Shown here: one piece after another, positions 35,835-47,966 of the stretch
How the letters are laid out: each line of letters begins with the position of its first letter
How positions within the stretch are numbered: position 1 is the stretch's first letter
Source of the DNA: Manis javanica
Lineage: Eukaryota > Chordata > Mammalia > Pholidota > Manidae
Assembly: GCF_040802235.1 (NCBI RefSeq)
Contig: NC_133158.1
Location: 154,578,401 to 154,642,400, forward strand
Length of the DNA stretch: 64,000 nt
Direction of reading: 5' to 3'
Program-made: the position numbers and the translations under genes
The notes under the pieces: model-generated
What the model saw: only the letters and a program-made list of their open reading frames with translations
Databases searched by the model: none
Told to the model about the DNA's origin: nothing

Positions 35835-35971
35835 CCGGAGTGGAAGGGGTAGCCCCACATGCCATTGTCCATGAGACATTTAGGACCTTTGTTGATTGAA
35901 ACGGCTGAGATGACAAATGAGTAGCCAGCACCCAGAAATCCAATCACAGCAAATATTGTGGAAGTGAACAT
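35835..35971 (-). CDS. TM4SF4: TM4SF4 exon 3 (TM3 and first half of large extracellular loop)
   Basis: Acceptor TTTTTCAG at 35972-35979, donor TCCGG|GTAAGG. 45 codons plus two bases of a split Gly codon, residues 89-134. It encodes the third membrane segment (about 93-113, FAVIGFLGAGYSFVISAV) and the loop start KGPKCLMDNGMWGYPFHS. In human TM4SF4, as I recall it, the matching loop has an N-S-T glycosylation sequon; here the sequence is NGM, so that site is absent. Confidence 0.97.
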
Positions 35972-36874
35972 CTGAAAAAGGAGAGAGACAGTCAGGTCCT
36001 TCGGGTGGCCCAGAGGTGACAGTCAGCACAAACAACCAGCCTGCTTTTGAGCATGGTGACTCCAGGGAAGTTACAGGGTAGGAGCCAGTCTTTGTAAGGG
36101 ACAGAGCCTATGGGGTCTCCTAAAATGAATTTTGGTGTCTCATGTCCCCCTTTTCATCCCATCACCATATCTTTTTCATGTACTCATTGATGACTGAAGG
36201 GTTCGTTATGGTTTGATAACTTAGAACCATGGTTCTAAACACCTTTAAGGATGGAATCTCCTCTACAGGGCTAATGTGGAAGGCCAGTTTATTACAGAAT
36301 GAAAGAATCTTAGAATTAGAAATGATCTTAATTTCTGGTCCAATTATCTCTCTGAGGCTAAGTCACTCTGGTCTCATGTGTTGGGTTCTGTTTATGAAAA
36401 AGTGTGGAAGTCCAGAATCTCCCCTCAATGGTTCTAGTTACACTCCTTGAGGTCAAAAAGATTAAGTCCAATTTCTCTTCCATGTGGTAGCATCTTTTAA
36501 AATATCTGAGGTTGCTTTATATCTTCCATATTTTACATCTCTCCACCCCTTCCATCCTCTGAAAGTTTTCTCTTCTTTGAATTAAACAAGCCCAACAACT
36601 CCAGATCTTTTCAATATTTTGATATGACAGAGATTAATTAGTAAAAAATTGATTGTACTAGCATCTTTCTTTTTGTAATTATAAAATCAAAGTAGAATTA
36701 TAGAATATGAAAGGCAGAAAGAATCCTGGAGCCCATCCAGACTAACTCTCTCTTACGGATGAAAAAAATTTGGCCCAGAGATGCAATGTCCACTTCTAAA
36801 CAGTAATTAGGGAGTAACATGGACACATTAATAATTTTGGAAATAGAAATGGAAAATTATTACCTCTATTACTT

Positions 36875-37085
36875 TGGTGACAGTGCAAAGTACCAGAGTT
36901 TAAAGGTCAGCGGCCCAGGCTCAAATCTCAGCTTTGCTACTTTCCTCTGTGTGATGACTCTGCAAATTGGATATATCCCCAGAGTCCTAGTTTTCCCATC
37001 TACAAAATGGGCATGATAAAGCTTACCCAAATGGTCTGTTGTGAAAACTATATGTGATAACCTAAGTTAAATGGTAGGTATTCCC
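36875..37085 (+). repeat. MIR SINE
   Basis: Forward MIR: 'ggcccaggctcaaatctcag', 'cctctgtgtgatgactctgc', 'cccatctacaaaatgggcat'. Confidence 0.75.
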
Positions 37086-39139
37086 CCTTCCCCTTTGTGA
37101 ATTACCCTCAGTCTTATCACAGTATATATTTGGGGGCAGAACAGGGTGGGGGTGGTATTTGGGGGTGGAGAAGGCCTGATGGTGCCCAGGAAATCAGAGT
37201 CTATGTAATGATGGAGTTCCACTTTAGCTGGTATTTGTTTTCATATCATATATAAATATATTTTTGGTGCAATTTTCCAAGGCTGAGCTTGGCCCCATGT
37301 CTTGTGAAGCCTTATCTGACTTCCCATGTAGAACTGACTGGTCCCTCCTGCATATATCCCATCCCCAGTACTCTGGACTGTATAAACTTCTATACAATGC
37401 AGTGTCTACAACACATTAATGCGTAGCTTTTTGTGTTTGTCTTCCCCAGCCAGAGCACAAGCTCCCTGCAGTCATGGGCAATGAATTATTTGAAGTTAGG
37501 TCATTGCTTCACCGCTACCACCACCTATACCATTTTTCTTTCTAGTTTTTCAAAGGCATTGTGTAACTACTTGTTGGATATTTTCAATCACTCAGGTTTC
37601 TTATCACTCATTACTTAGGCTTTTCCCATTAATTTTTGTGTCTAGGGTATCTTAAGTCCATTATCATCATTACATTTGTAAATATAATCTAGATCAGGAG
37701 TAAATGAAAATTTTAGCCAATTTATGTTAGAATAGGTGATCTCTTTTCCAAAGGATGTCTAGTTAAATAATTTTGGAAATTGCTGGATTATATAAAGTTA
37801 ACTCTTTCACTCCTATTGTACTTTTAAGAATTTTTGTGATATGCTAAAGTGTATGGACCCCAAGAAGGGGATATACTATGTTTGCTAAAATATAAACTAA
37901 ATTATTAGCTCTCAAATTATCTCTGAGAAGTGAGGGAATTGCCTTAGAGTTGAGTCCTTATTTCATCTGTCAGCAACAGAGTACTTTCTCAAATACTTTA
38001 TTGTGAACAACCAAGTACTACGTGGGAAGACATTAGTCAGAAACAGGCCCATCTAATGTTAGCTGAAAGAATCGTTTAAAAATATTTTTCTTAACACAGA
38101 CTTAGTAATTATTCTTGGAAAGCTGACCTCACAATTCCTAGCTCTGAATATTATAGTTAACAAGCCTTTTAGGGCACTCTAAAATGGGTACTCTTTGGGT
38201 TTACCATTGTAAGGATCATGAATAAAACCTGTAAGGGGAGTGTCTGAAACTGTCTTACATGAATTGATATCTGTGACCAAGGGAAATTGCCACTGACAGC
38301 ATCCTCCGTGAATAGGATGCCAACTTCATGTGTGCCAACTTAAACGGAAGGAAATGGTCTGTGGGAAACTTTTGGTGGCTCAAAAACTGTCTTTGATAGT
38401 AGCAAAAACATTGATGTCAAAGAAGCATGAATACATTTAGCAATAAATGGGGGGAGTCATATTTCAAAATCAATATATTAAAATTATTTTATAGAATGTG
38501 ATTAAAATGTTTGTATAGTAATGTTAGTCGAAGAGCTGTTTTTGCAACTTTTTTTGTGGGGAAAAAAAGAGATGGTTTGTAATCATTTTTGCCTTATATT
38601 TGGCTATATATGGTGATTTGCAGTTTTCCAATTTCATTGGAACCAACAATTGTTTTTCCCACATGTTCTTAACGAAAACATGCTATGGGAAATGCTGCTC
38701 CAATTTTTAGCGACAGCTTATCTGGCTAATTCTCTGTCTCTGAGTCACCTCCGTGTTCCAACTACCTTGCTGTTTGGTTAGACACAGCGGGTAATAACTC
38801 CATGAGTGACCAGAAAGTTCCAGTACAGCAATTGAAAGCTTACATTCAGCTCAGTTTCTTCTGTTACTCCTTGTCCTTTCAACACTAGGCTCAGTGGTCT
38901 GCAAACATTTGTTGATATGTGGTCTTTAGAGATGGATTGGGTTATCTTAGTGAAAAACAGATACTGTGGAGGAAGGGTCTCTCATATCTTTAAACTGGTT
39001 AGAAGTCTTCACACAGCAGAATTTCTACTAAATAAATGGTCAAACATTCTTATAATTATATTTTTGTAAAAAAGAAAATCTCAGAATCATCTAGTACAAT
39101 CACCTCACTTTCTAACTAATAAAAATAGCTCCATTCAAT

Positions 39140-39310
39140 GAAAGCCTTAGATGCATTATCTCATTTAATGCTCTCAACAAATCTGTGAGGTGGGTATTAC
39201 TATCTACATTTTCTAGACAGGAAACTGAGACGACTAGAAATTCAGATGGTTGCTATAAGTGAAGCAAATAGTAAAGAGGTAGAATTGGGACCAATCCAGG
39301 GCCAAATGCT
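39140..39310 (-). repeat. MIR SINE
   Basis: Reverse MIR: 'gcattatctcatttaatgct', 'aatctgtgaggtgggtatta', 'ctagacaggaaactgagacg'. Confidence 0.75.
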
Positions 39311-40079
39311 TCCAAGGCCCATGCTTAATCTTAACCTGTGGCTTTTTCAATCTAGAAGGTTACACATTCAAAAGGTGGCTGCTCTAGATTAAGAACCAAG
39401 GTCTTCTTCTCAGCCCAGTGTCCTATGCCCTCCACCCCCTCAAATACACCCTTGACACACAGCCCAGTAGCACCAGATATTCTGTTATTTATAAATTTCC
39501 CTATGAATGATATTGGTTCTCCCACAGAAATAGAACAACATCTAAGAAAAAAAATATTTTTGCCTACTTGACTTTCTGATCTTGAGTTCTAATTATTAGT
39601 CAAGAGTCATTAAGCTGCTGATTAATAATATGCAAGTAGCTAAAATTGCTGTAATGAAAAAGGAAAATTGTATTTCCAGGAAGTCAATTTGGGAGTTTGA
39701 GGAGACCTGGGTTCCACCCTGTCACATCACTGAGGCCCCTGCTTCTTCAGTCTCAGGTACCTGTGGTAAACAGAAGAAAGGCGGGTAGTTCTAGAAGATC
39801 CCTTCAGCTAAAACAAACCAGGATTTTAATATCCATTGGCTGGTTGTGAGAGGAGAAATCTGACTTGTGCAATTCCTGCTATGTGAGTGAGTAAAGGACT
39901 TTAGGTCACACTCCTGGAACATTTTAGCAGGCAAGTGTTTAAAGACACAAAAAGTAAGTGCAAATGCAAACATTTCTCATTTTAGGCAAGTCTAAGTAAA
40001 TGAAAAACCAGGTTAACATAAAATACTAATGAGATGATCTTTGCCTTTACCAAAGAGTCCCCTTTGTAAGCTCCTTTAA

Positions 40080-40402
40080 ATTAGCCCTGTCCAATGAAAT
40101 GTAATACAAACCATATATGTCATTTAAAATTATATAATACTCACCATTAAAAAAGAAAAAAGAGCAGGTGAGGTTGATATTAATAATATATTTTCTTTAA
40201 CTCAACATACACAAAACAATATCACTCAGCATATAATCAATATAAAAATTACTAATCAGATATTTTATGTTATTTTTTGAACTAATTCTTTGAAATCTGG
40301 CATTTTATACTTATGGTACATCTCAATTTAAATTAGTCACCTTCCACGTGCTCAATAGCCATATGTGGATAGTGGCTAGTGTATTGGACAGCATAGTCTA
40401 GG
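40080..40402. mobile_element. Non-autonomous hAT-type element, copy 2 with both ends
   Basis: Starts 'agccctgtccaatgaaat' and ends 'gtattggacagcatagtc', so the CTGTCCAAT/ATTGGACAG inverted ends are visible. The interior has 'catatgtggatagtggctag'. It is homologous to the fragment at 34955-35130. Confidence 0.6.
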
Positions 40403-41014
40403 ACATTGAAAAACTGATTTGGGGCAGTAAAAGTTAAAAAAAATGCATGGACGTGATCGGCTCTGAATTCATGATTACTGTTACTCTTAGGAGGAAGGGA
40501 AATGTGATAGAGAAGAGGAACACAATGACTCTCAACTGAATGGATAATGTTTTCTTTCCTTACAAAACTATTTGAAGAAAATATGGCACCAGGTTACAAT
40601 TTCCTCAAGCTACAGGTTGTATTTTCAGTTTTTGTAATTCAATTTGAAATATCTCACTTTAAGTAAATAAAACAAACACCCTAAATAGATTTTCATAACT
40701 TTTCCAGAATGAATCAGCCATATGAAGCAAGGTACACTTTATGTCACTTGGCTTCGAGTTATTTCACATTTGAAAGCCCAATTCATGACTCAGAGATATT
40801 ATCAGACTTAAACCAATATGGAATAATTAATTTATCATAGATTTCATGATACAAAGTTTTTCATGTTAAAAGAAAACTTACTGAGATCATGTTGCATATT
40901 TTAGGGAGTTGACACTCTCAGCTGGTGTTATTTAAAGTAAACAGGCAAAGGCCTGGAATATTTCTGGAAGGAAACACAAAAATCAGAAATAGTGTTAACC
41001 TCTAGGGAGAGGAG

Positions 41015-41290
41015 TTGCCAGACTCTGGAGTCAGGAATGTGAGGCTTCCTCCGTAGTTTTTGTATTGTGAACATAAGCTTCCTAGTCTAAGTGAATAAAT
41101 AGCACAGAGGGACACTACTGTGTACTTGTCGCTGGCACGGGGTATAGGCAGATGGGTCTGGGTCTGAGTCCTGGCTCCTCCTTTATAACCTTGGAAAGTT
41201 AATCGAATATCTCCTTTTTTCTCTCCTGTAAAATAAGGCTCCATAATAAACCTACCTCAGGGAGGTCATAATATATGAGCTAGCCCAATC
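41015..41290 (+). repeat. MIR SINE
   Basis: Forward MIR: 'ctgggtctgagtcctggctc', 'ctttataaccttggaaagtt', 'cctacctcagggaggtcata'. The left end is uncertain. Confidence 0.7.
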
Positions 41291-42194
41291 AGCAGTAAAT
41301 AGGGAATCAATCAAAAGTACACATATCTAGAAAATCAGATAACCCCTAGGTGGGGAAGGCTGTTAGATAACACCCAGAAATTTAACCCAGAAATAGGATA
41401 CCTAGAAATTGCTTTTGTCTGCTTCCAAGTTTTGGATAATTTCCTATGGCATTAACAAAGCACTTGATAAATGTCATTATTATATCCTAATATTATCATT
41501 CTCATGCACTCTTACTTTACACAGAAAGCATAAATCTGGGCAGAAAAAATAAATGTAAACAGGCTAACTTTCTTACAATTGCTCAGCACACGTTTTGCTC
41601 ACAGTGCTACAGAAATGTGTGTTTATGTATATGCTGTAAATACTTCCCTTGAAATGGAAGATAAAAACGCTTTCTCATCAGACCCCTTGAATTCACCATT
41701 GTCAGCTTTAAGACTTCCCTCTCTGTTGGGATTGGAGGCATACGGTGTGGGGTGGGACCTCAGCTCTGTCATTGTCCCTGCTGTGTCCTTGGTCATGTGT
41801 GTACTTTTGTCAGCCCATCTACATGAGGAGGCACAGGGGCTGGGAAGGGAGGAAAAGTGGGTGGTTTGGGGACATGGTTTTTAGATTCTTGTGTAGTAGC
41901 AACATGTTGGGGAAAAACCCTGGTAGGCACGAAGGTTCCTCCTTAGAAAGTATTCTAAGAGATACAGAGGGATTACCTGAAGCTTTTCTTCCCTTACAAT
42001 GTTAATGCCCTATATTTCTGTTTTTTCCAGGCTTTAGAAGGAGGTCGGTCTGGTGGGGTGGGGTGTGCTGGTCAGAAACTTAAGCTGCATGTGCCTCAGT
42101 TTCCCTATTTGTAAAACAGGAGTTTAATGACTGGCTGTAGCTCCAGGGCAATGGGGGCCAGGAATCTTTCTCCCAGCCCGGGTCAAATTACCTT

Positions 42195-42466
42195 TGAAAC
42201 CAAAATCAGTCAAAGGGAGAAATAAAGTGGGAGAAACCCATTTATTGCTTACAAGCAGTCGTCCACTTCTGCTTGCCCGTGTCTCTAACCACCCACCTGC
42301 AATAAAGGGGCCTCACCAAACTTCTCTGGTCCACTCCCCTCACCCTTGTAACCACCTATTAATAGGGAGATGGACTACTTTTCTTCACCCCTTGGAAACA
42401 CCTATTGACATGGAGGTACACTAGGGCCAGGCAAGAGATTCTGGAAATATTGCAATTCTACCCACA
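42195..42466 (-). repeat. Solo LTR, copy B of a two-copy family
   Basis: On the - strand TGTGGGTAGAATTGC...CTGATTTTGGTTTCA, with AATAAA (TTTATT at 42241-42246 on +). It is homologous over its length to 9957-10224, and its better-kept ends show the TG...CA borders of an LTR. Confidence 0.7.
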
Positions 42467-43436
42467 CTAACTTACAGGGTTAGTATAAGAACTGAGCCCA
42501 GTGAAGTATGGAAATCCCCAGAAATCACTCCCAAGCATTCTGTTACTTCATTAATCTAACAAGTATTTATGGAGGATCTGTGTGTCCTCAGTACCCCAGG
42601 CACTTGGGACTATTCTCCTTTACCTGTACACTAATGCTTGCCACACCTTCCCCCAATCTTTGCAATGTCCTTATGAAAGGCAGCAATTGCCATGATCCCT
42701 TTTACAGCAGAGTTTTGAAGCATAAACACATTCAGTGAAGAAATAGGGTTATTTATTTCTTCTTTCAAAATAATCTATTTTTTCATAAGAACTGTCTTTC
42801 TTAAACCCCCCTCAAACTGGCTGTCATTCCAAGAGATGCAGAGGTAAAATGTCAGGGCTTTGGCTTCAGGAGGTGCTCGCTCCAGAAGTGCTCACACAGG
42901 AGGCGTCCCTAGGGGGCACTGCTGAGCTGGGCGCGGGAAGCAGTGTTGATTACAACGCACAGACTGGGTGACGGCCGACCGAGATCTTCCTTCTCAACAG
43001 GCCTGTCAGCCCTCTGGCCCTGCCTGTGGGTGGGGTGGGCCTTTATCTACCTGATATGATTTAAGCATGCTGAAATATCTGCCTGCCCCTAAATACCTCC
43101 TTTATCAATCTACCTGCAGTGCCATTATTAAAGACACTTCTTTGAGTCAAGACCAAGGTCTTCTAAAGGCTCTTACTAAAGCACATACTTAACATAAATG
43201 TGTTGATAAAATTAATTAGCTGTCCTATTGGACTTTGAGAGATCAATTTTTTTTTTAAAGGAATCGAGGGCTGGAGAGCTTGACTAGCCACAGATTAGCT
43301 GGTAGGAGACACTAAGAACCTCCAATGTGTGGGGAAGAGGCTGAGATACGAAAATAAACCTGTTTCAGAGCTTTGAAAAGCCCACCTTAAATGTATCCCT
43401 CCTCTCACAGATTTTTGCCCAGGGATCACTTTTTAA

Positions 43437-43830
43437 AAATCTGTCATTTACCTTATTTGTTTATTGAAGTAGAGTTGACATAGAATATTATATTGGTTTC
43501 AGGTATACACCATAGTGATCTGACAATTATATATATATTACAAAATACCATGGTAAATGTAGTTACCCATGTGTCACCACACAAAGTTATTACAATATTA
43601 TTGATGAATATTCCCTATTCTGTACTTTTTATCCCTGTGATTTATTTATAATTCAGATGATTTACCCCTTCATGTATTTCACCTATTTGCCCTGCCACAT
43701 ACCTCAGTAACCACCAGTTTTCTTCTCTATATTTATGTGTCTATGTCTGTTTTGTTTTATTTTTTTAGATTTCCCATGTAAGTGAAATCATATGGTATTT
43801 GTCACTTTCTAAAACTGCTGGCTTCTGTCT
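43437..43830 (-). repeat. L1 3'-end fragment
   Basis: Reverse L1 3'UTR-type sequence: 'ttattgaagtagagttgaca', 'ggtttcaggtatacaccata', 'ctcagtaaccaccagttttc', 'ttagatttcccatgtaagtg'. Confidence 0.75.
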
Positions 43831-46650
43831 TGCTATGTCCCCAAGGAGAGCTCACCTCCATTTTCTAGTTTCACCCTGAAACTATCAATTAGATAATCTC
43901 AAGATCTTTTTCCAGCTGATAGTCTTGCTTTATCTCTACAGCCCTCACATCCTGCTTCTATCATTCCTATATCCTATTTTATCACCCAAAGAAAGGAAAG
44001 AGAAGGACGCAGCTGACTTCTGGGGGATATTCCAGGAAGACAGCAAGGAAGAGACCAGAGAGAGAGGGAGAGGTCAGGAAATGAGAGTGAGCGAGACTGT
44101 GGAGATGTAGGATTTAGCCCAGCAGCCCTTGGCCTGCTCTGTTTCTGCCTCACAGGCCGTTCTACCTGCAGGATTTCTTAAGCACTGTTCCACAGAAGCC
44201 CGGTGTTCCTTAAGCACCTTGAGGGAAATGCAGTGAACCTTTGAAAAAGCATCCAAATCTTCAGCATTGTAGTAACGATAAAATTATGCCACAGCTTTTT
44301 CCTTCATCTCTGGCAAAATGTTTGTAAATACCTTTCCTTAAAAAAATGGTTATTGCTCGGTGCTCCAGAGCCTCCAGACATTAAGGAGACAGAGCCCTAA
44401 AGCAGGGGCATGAACTCAGTGGCCTTTAGGGGTGGGGCAGGAACCTGCGAACCCATCAGCATGCCTGTGCAGGCCATTGTACAAAAATGCAGGTCCCAGA
44501 GTGCTAGATTCACTTTTTACCTTTTGAAAAACTAGTAAGATATCTCTATATTTTTGTGAAATCTCTATTTTTAAACATTGGCAGTTGATTAACGAACAAA
44601 CAAACCAAAATGAAGAAATCCTTGTGCTGGCCACCTGCAGTGTGCTGTCCCTGGTCCACAGCAGCTGTGCCGGGGGCCTCAGTCTCAGTGTGGCAGAGCT
44701 GGTTCTCGGTGGGCACTGCCGGAGTTTGAGGGAGTCCTCAGCCCACACCAGGGGCAGCTCCCACCTGCAGGGCCAGGGTGCCCACACAGGCAACTTGAAT
44801 TGGGCAGATCAAATGTTTCAGATCGATCGACCCCACTGTGCTTGTATAAACATGACATTTTGCCTTCTTCTAGGCTTCATTTAAATCGAATTAACAGATA
44901 AGTTTAACATAATACTTTGAACATTATTTCAGTTCTCACTATGGTTATATCTAAACCTAAAAACAGTAAATGAACAAAAACCCTCATTGTATACTGGTTA
45001 ACCTTCAGCCTTCTATTAAGCACCAAGGAATGAGCTGTTAGATTTCTAAGGAATAACTCCTTTTTTCCTTTCACCCAATTTCCTTAATTGCTAATTCTTT
45101 TTCAAATTCTTAGGTATCTCCAACTCTTTCCCCCAAAGTCCACAAGGTATAATGAGATTGCATTTCAAGGGAAAACGAGTTATATATTTCTTTCTTTCCT
45201 TTATAATTAATTATACACAAATATCATATGATATATAACATGCTACATAAGTTATCAAAAAATTGTGGTTAATTTTTACACCTTTTTGTAAATGATGATT
45301 TTAAATGTTTTTATAATAATCAGTGTTTACTTGGGATTCATGATGGTGTTAGGAAGAGGAGAACATCCTTGAGTGATCTTTAATCACACATGAAAATCAT
45401 AATTGTATGTGCAGTGCACCAGCCTCAGCCCTTCATATATGCTCAAAACATATTTTTTATTGCATACAAGCAAATAATGATGAGAAAGAAATGTTAGAAA
45501 TGATTGTTTCAGAATGAAAAGCTATACCCTCTGAGAAGTTAAAAATAAACCTGTATAGTTCATCATCTGTGTTCATGAATCTCTCAAATGGACAATTAAA
45601 CTTCAGGAGATTAGAGCAGGAGCTGGCCTTATTTATCATCTAGCCAATAATTCCAGTTCAGCCTTCTTCATTTTTGCCACATCAAGGTACCTGAACTCAG
45701 TATTTTTCTCTAAGTCAGTTCTCTATTTTAATCATTTATATCACCAGTCTGAGTGAAGAACTAGTATCGTTAGCAACATACAGTATTGTTAAATTTTTAG
45801 TTAATGTTGGTTCATTCCCGGAGTCTAAGATGTGTTCTTCTTTTGTTAGAAAGATTCTGAAGGCTTAGAAATGGTAAAGCCTTGTTTCCATTGAAAGAAG
45901 ATTTTTTTTCTTGATAGAAGCAAAAGAATTGAAGGAGGATTAAAGAGGGTTAAGCTTTCTATGTTATTGGAAGGTGTAGTACGTCTGTTTGTCCCATATT
46001 TGGGAAATTCTGATCTAGTCTAACTTCCCCATTTTCCAGATGAGCAAAGGGAGGCAGAGAGCTGAACAATAATTTACCAGTTGTAGAAACATGATACAGG
46101 CCCACATGACAGCATTCTTTACCCCACCCTGGAATGGTGATGCCTAATCTCTCTAGACAGATAAACTGAAGTCCCGAGGCAAAATCCAGGTAGAAGTGGG
46201 GAAGTGCTGGGCACTGAGGTAGTGAACCTGGCAGTGGTGCGGATGGGGCATTATGGAGGCTATGGGAGAGGGAGCTTACTTACCATCTGGTAGCCATTGC
46301 CAGGGAAGGGAAATGACTTGTCCAAGGTCTCAGGGCCTCTCAGTGGCAGAGGGAGAGGCACACCATCTCTGCCTTTCTAGCCTGCATTCTTTACATGCAC
46401 TACTCCAGTCTTCCAGCTCTGATATCCCCGCCTGTTAGTCAAATCTAAAATGGTATTCATACTGTACATATGAGGGCATCGGCCTTAAAAATGTATTGCT
46501 ATTGTTATTTGTCCCAGCAAGAATCCATCTTTCTCCCTGTGCAGCTGCCCCTGTGTCTTGCCTGGGGCTGGTAACTTGCCCGCATGCCCAGCCCAAGGAG
46601 CCAGCTCGCACGATTGTGACTCCGGCGGCCGCCACCACCCCGGGACTCAC

Positions 46651-46740
46651 CGCGAATCGCTTCCCACAGCTCTCGTTGCCGCAGCACCCACAGCAGTCAT
46701 TGTTCTTCAAGCCCAAGAACACCAGCGCAGGGAAGATCAT
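46651..46740 (-). CDS. TM4SF4: TM4SF4 exon 2 (TM2 end and CCGCC loop)
   Basis: Exactly 30 codons, residues 59-88, phase 0 at both ends; acceptor CTGGCAG, donor GCG|GTGAGT. It completes the second membrane segment (MIFPALVFLGL) and gives the intracellular loop with CCGCCGNESCGKRF, the CCGCC-type cluster typical of L6-family proteins. Flanking GC-rich sequence is intronic. Confidence 0.97.
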
Positions 46741-47480
46741 CTGCCAGCAAGAGAAGCACCTCAGAGGGGGTCCTGCGTGGGAACGGCGACCCTGAGCTTG
46801 CCTGGCTGTGTGAGGAGCTGCACCGGGACGTGGGACTTGGGGGGCGCGGGCAGAGCAGCAACGAACAGGGCACAGCTGCTCAGTAGTATCAAGCTTTTAG
46901 GTTTCATTTGGCCTCGCTGCAATGAGGCAAGATTTCAGGATCTGACACCCTGAGTTTCCGTTTACATTGGTGGCATAGGGTAAGGATAAGAACATGTCCC
47001 CGAGTCTCATGAAAAGTGAATCTCTCTCTCTCTCTAAACTGGAGATTCTCAACCTCTATTAGCAATAAGGGGTTAATAAATCATTAGTGCAGGCGTGGAA
47101 CAGACATCCATTGACACCTGCTTCTCTTGGTGGTTTTCGGTCAATTTGCTAGAAAGTGTGTGTCCAGCCCTCTCTCCACCCACCCCAGCACTATCTTGTT
47201 AGAATAAAGAAGTTATGTGGCCCTCAGTTTGGTCCATGGAATTCAACTGACCCATGAGAACAGCCAGCCCAAGCTTAAGGATTCGCCACTTAGTACACTT
47301 AGTGGACGTGCCCTTGTCAGGTCCTAAAGGAGAAAGGGGAAAACTGAGGCACTGGCTTTTTATCCTGGCATGCCTGGGCTCTTGCTAGCGACTAAGTATC
47401 TTCCCACACAGTAAGTACCCAGGTTTGAAAGGATGGGGTGAAAATCTCCTTCAGGGGGATTTTAAGGCTCCCCTACTCAC
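46741..47480 (-). other. TM4SF4: TM4SF4 intron 1
   Basis: 740 bp, GTGAGT...GGCAG, unusually short beside introns 2 and 3. Contains a short CT run (47025-47036); otherwise nothing recognised. Confidence 0.9.
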
Positions 47481-47654
47481 CAAGACCCCGCTTCCTAATA
47501 TTCCTCCGAAAAACCAGACCTCATCAGACAGGTAGTCGTTGTTGTCTATCACTTTTCCTCCAGGGAAAAATAGCAGGATGTTAGCCAAGAAGCCAAACAC
47601 GGAGAGGGGAATGAGGGTGGCCCCCAGGCACTTGGCGCAGCCCCCGGTGCACAT
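47481..47654 (-). CDS. TM4SF4: TM4SF4 exon 1 coding part (four-TM L6 family protein, start)
   Basis: TM4SF4 (il-TMP) is a plasma-membrane glycoprotein of the L6/TM4SF1 family, not a true tetraspanin, expressed mainly in liver, gut and pancreas and linked to density-dependent growth control. This exon gives residues 1-58: MCTGGCAKCLG (Cys-rich N terminus, likely acylated), TM1 (about 10-30), a short loop GGKVIDNNDYLSDEVW and the start of TM2. ATG at 47652-47654 was chosen because it opens MCTGG as in the human protein, with A at -3. The four coding introns leave one frame of 202 codons, the same length as human TM4SF4, with no disruption. Donor TTG|GTGAGT. Confidence 0.98.
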
Positions 47655-47820
47655 GCTGGGCAGGCGCAGTGCAGGTCCCCTCGCTACCTCCTTCACAGAA
47701 TCTCTTAAAAGTTGTCCGTCAGAGCGTCACTGTAACCGTCCACAGTTCAGTCCGTATTTTGGAGCTGAGAAGCAACTCAGGTTGCGAACTGTGTCCTTGG
47801 ACTTGATTCAGCCTCTCAAA
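47655..47820 (-). other. TM4SF4: TM4SF4 5'UTR (inferred)
   Basis: Sequence between the start codon and a start site inferred 25-30 bases below the TATA-like box at 47846. No in-frame upstream ATG. The true start site cannot be read from sequence. Confidence 0.45.
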
Positions 47821-47845
47821 AAGAGCAGAACCCCGATAGCGATGG

Positions 47846-47855
47846 GCATTTATGC
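47846..47855 (-). promoter_or_regulatory. TATA-like box of TM4SF4
   Basis: GCATAAATGC on the - strand, about 195 bases upstream of the ATG; the core CATAAAT departs from TATAAA at the first base. Confidence 0.35.
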
Positions 47856-47953
47856 ATTCTCCCTGAGCTGGAGTCCTTGGTGGTTTTTTTTGCACCCCCA
47901 TAAATGAGATTACCTTCGGAGCAATCATCTTGCCATGGAGACCAACAACCTCT

Positions 47954-47966
47954 GTTAATAATCCAC
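47954..47966. promoter_or_regulatory. HNF1-like site upstream of TM4SF4
   Basis: GTTAATAATCCAC: a perfect left half of the HNF1 palindrome (GTTAAT-N-ATTAAC) and a partial right half, about 100 bases upstream of the TATA-like box. It is consistent with the liver/gut expression known for the gene, but a single site can arise by chance. Confidence 0.35.

Larger units (their letters stand above)
35972..46650 (-). other. TM4SF4: TM4SF4 intron 2
   Basis: 10.7 kb, GTGAGT...TCAG, the largest intron. Contains MIRs, a hAT fossil, LTR copy B (42195-42466) and an old L1 end (43437-43830). Nothing in the AT-rich stretch 37100-39100 is recognised as a repeat or gene. Confidence 0.85.
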
